Shown here one piece after another: positions 5,891 to 6,834 of a stretch of DNA of 6,834 nt (position 1 is its first letter; every line of letters begins with the position of its first letter). Under the pieces are notes generated by a model, which did not search any database, was not told the DNA's origin, and saw only the letters and a list, made by a program, of their open reading frames with translations. The position numbers and the translations under genes were made by a program. This DNA is from Deltaproteobacteria bacterium (lineage in GTDB: Bacteria > Myxococcota > Myxococcia > SLRQ01). The stretch lies in contig SKWY01000041.1 of the NCBI GenBank assembly GCA_007128675.1, positions 1 through 6,834 on the forward strand. The letters run 5' to 3'.

Positions 5891-6834
5891 TCAAAGCCCA
5901 TCCCAGCCCGGGCATTCGGCGTCCAGCCACTCGAGCCTCTTTGCATCGCGGGCATAGACATCGTCGCGAAAATGCAGCAAGCCTTTCTCGTCCACCCAGG
6001 CCGTGATGTAGGTCAGATGTACGGGAATGGGCGTCTCTAGCTCGACACGGCGAGTCTTCCCTCTGCCCCCGCCGGCTATCATCTTCTTCACGGCGAGCAT
6101 CTCATCCTCGGGCATCCCCTTCATCAAGAAACGAGCCAGAGCAGCCGGCCTCTCGACTCGCACGCAGCCGAAGCTGGCCATCCTGCTAGACCGTTCGAAC
6201 AGATCCTTGTCGGGCGTGTCATGCAGATAGATGCCCCGCTCGTTCGGAAAGATGAACTTCACCCGTCCCATCGCATTGTATGGGCCAGGCCTTTGAACCA
6301 CCCTGTACGGAAGATGCCGGCTCTCTTCGACCTTGCTCCAATCGATATCCAGAGGATCTACTCTCCCGTCTTTGCCACGAAGCTCGAAGCCGGCACGTGT
6401 TAGCCAGCCTGGGTCGCGAGTGGCTCGAGGAAGAATCCTCGCCCTAACGATAGTAGTCGGCACTTTCCAGACAGGGTTGACCTCGAGGTACTCGATCTCG
6501 TTCGAGAAGGTCGGTGTCTGTCGCCTGAGTGTTCCGACCACCGCGCGAATACTCTCTACCCGGCGCCCTTCCTCGAAGAGCCAGACCTCGAAAGCCGCCA
6601 CGTTCACCAAAACATGAGAACGATCGAGATCGAACGAAGCAAGCCAGCGCATGCGCTCTATGTTGAGCAGCATTACCCTCAAACGCTCCTGCACCGGAAC
6701 GGACATGGCCCGGACCGTTTCTTCGTCCAGCGCGCCGGTCAACCGTATGCCGTGGCGATACTGATATCGTCGCAGAGCCTCGGCCACCTGGAGATCAAAT
6801 AGATCCGGCTGTGGAACGAGTAGCGCATGTCGAG
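5891..6834 (-). CDS. YcbB/LdtD-type L,D-transpeptidase, partial (5' end off the window)
   Basis: This periplasmic enzyme is expected to form 3-3 (mDAP-mDAP) cross-links in peptidoglycan from tetrapeptide donors. The visible 313 residues are the C-terminal part; the frame is open to the right edge, so the signal peptide and N-terminal domain are missing. Residues 1 to about 43 are the end of a PG_binding_1 domain (VAEALRRYQYRHGIRLTGAL). A helical linker (LLNIERMRWLAS) follows, then a YkuD domain from about residue 70. YcbB hallmarks include NPVWKVPTTIV, DPGWL, DIDWS and GRVKFIFPNERGIYLHDTP. The catalytic cysteine is C223 (codon 6166-6164) with H204 upstream in YLHDTP. The active-site motif reads SFGCVRV rather than the SHGC of many YkuD enzymes. 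E. coli YcbB has SSGC, so this position is known to vary. The tail (PVHLTYITAWVDEKG, HFRDDVY) is also typical. A GTG at 6787 inside the domain is not the start. The convergent neighbour is the M15 peptidase. Confidence 0.92.
   Translation of the reverse strand, partial: RHALLVPQPDLFDLQVAEALRRYQYRHGIRLTGALDEETVRAMSVPVQERLRVMLLNIERMRWLASFDLDRSHVLVNVAAFEVWLFEEGRRVESIRAVVGTLRRQTPTFSNEIEYLEVNPVWKVPTTIVRARILPRATRDPGWLTRAGFELRGKDGRVDPLDIDWSKVEESRHLPYRVVQRPGPYNAMGRVKFIFPNERGIYLHDTPDKDLFERSSRMASFGCVRVERPAALARFLMKGMPEDEMLAVKKMIAGGGRGKTRRVELETPIPVHLTYITAWVDEKGLLHFRDDVYARDAKRLEWLDAECPGWDGL

Noticed and set aside
6785..6787. GTG as the start of the L,D-transpeptidase
   Set aside because: The frame stays open to the right edge, and the upstream residues (LLVPQPDLFDLQ) continue the peptidoglycan-binding domain, so the true start lies outside the window.

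Overview
The window is an ordinary-looking stretch of a bacterial chromosome carrying six protein genes, two of them cut by the window edges. It is moderately GC-rich by eye. No rRNA, tRNA, CRISPR array, insertion sequence, transposase or phage gene was seen. The organism is probably a diderm (Gram-negative) bacterium. The evidence is a YcbB/LdtD-type L,D-transpeptidase, an exported M15 peptidase with a type I signal peptide, a PilZ-REC protein, and a DapE enzyme that implies meso-diaminopimelate peptidoglycan. A deltaproteobacterial or Myxococcota-like lineage is my best guess, from the PilZ-REC architecture and the style of the M15 protein. This placement is inference and is not secure.

Layout. 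Positions 1-2203 on the minus strand hold a tldD-tldE (pmbA) operon. TldD is complete at 454 aa with an intact HEAFGH zinc motif. TldE starts inside the tldD stop region and runs off the left edge. A 306-bp divergent spacer separates tldD from a plus-strand dapE-like gene (2510-3595, 361 aa) that keeps all M20 metal ligands. A 127-bp convergent spacer with a perfect 8-bp hairpin follows. Next, on the minus strand, is a PilZ-REC protein (3723-4463). A second divergent spacer of 359 bp carries a plausible extended -10 promoter for the PilZ-REC gene and several inverted repeats. The right end holds a plus-strand exported M15 (MepK/DUF882-like) peptidase (4823-5890). Its stop codon directly abuts the stop of a convergent minus-strand L,D-transpeptidase (5891 to beyond 6834).

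How the genes may work together. Three of the six concern diaminopimelate and peptidoglycan. DapE makes LL-DAP, the precursor of meso-DAP. The LdtD-like enzyme would form 3-3 (mDAP-mDAP) cross-links. The MepK-like M15 protein would cut peptidoglycan, possibly those same cross-links. In E. coli the counterparts ycbB (ldtD) and ycbK (mepK) are also neighbours. The PilZ-REC protein is probably a c-di-GMP-responsive regulator. TldD/TldE form a cytoplasmic heteromeric metalloprotease that processes small peptides. No RiPP precursor or other partner is visible here.

No clearly new multi-gene system was found. The most distinctive features are a calcium-loop (EF-hand/dockerin-like) insertion between the zinc ligands of the M15 peptidase, the zero-gap convergent synthase/hydrolase pair, and a PilZ-REC protein with an altered REC acidic pocket.
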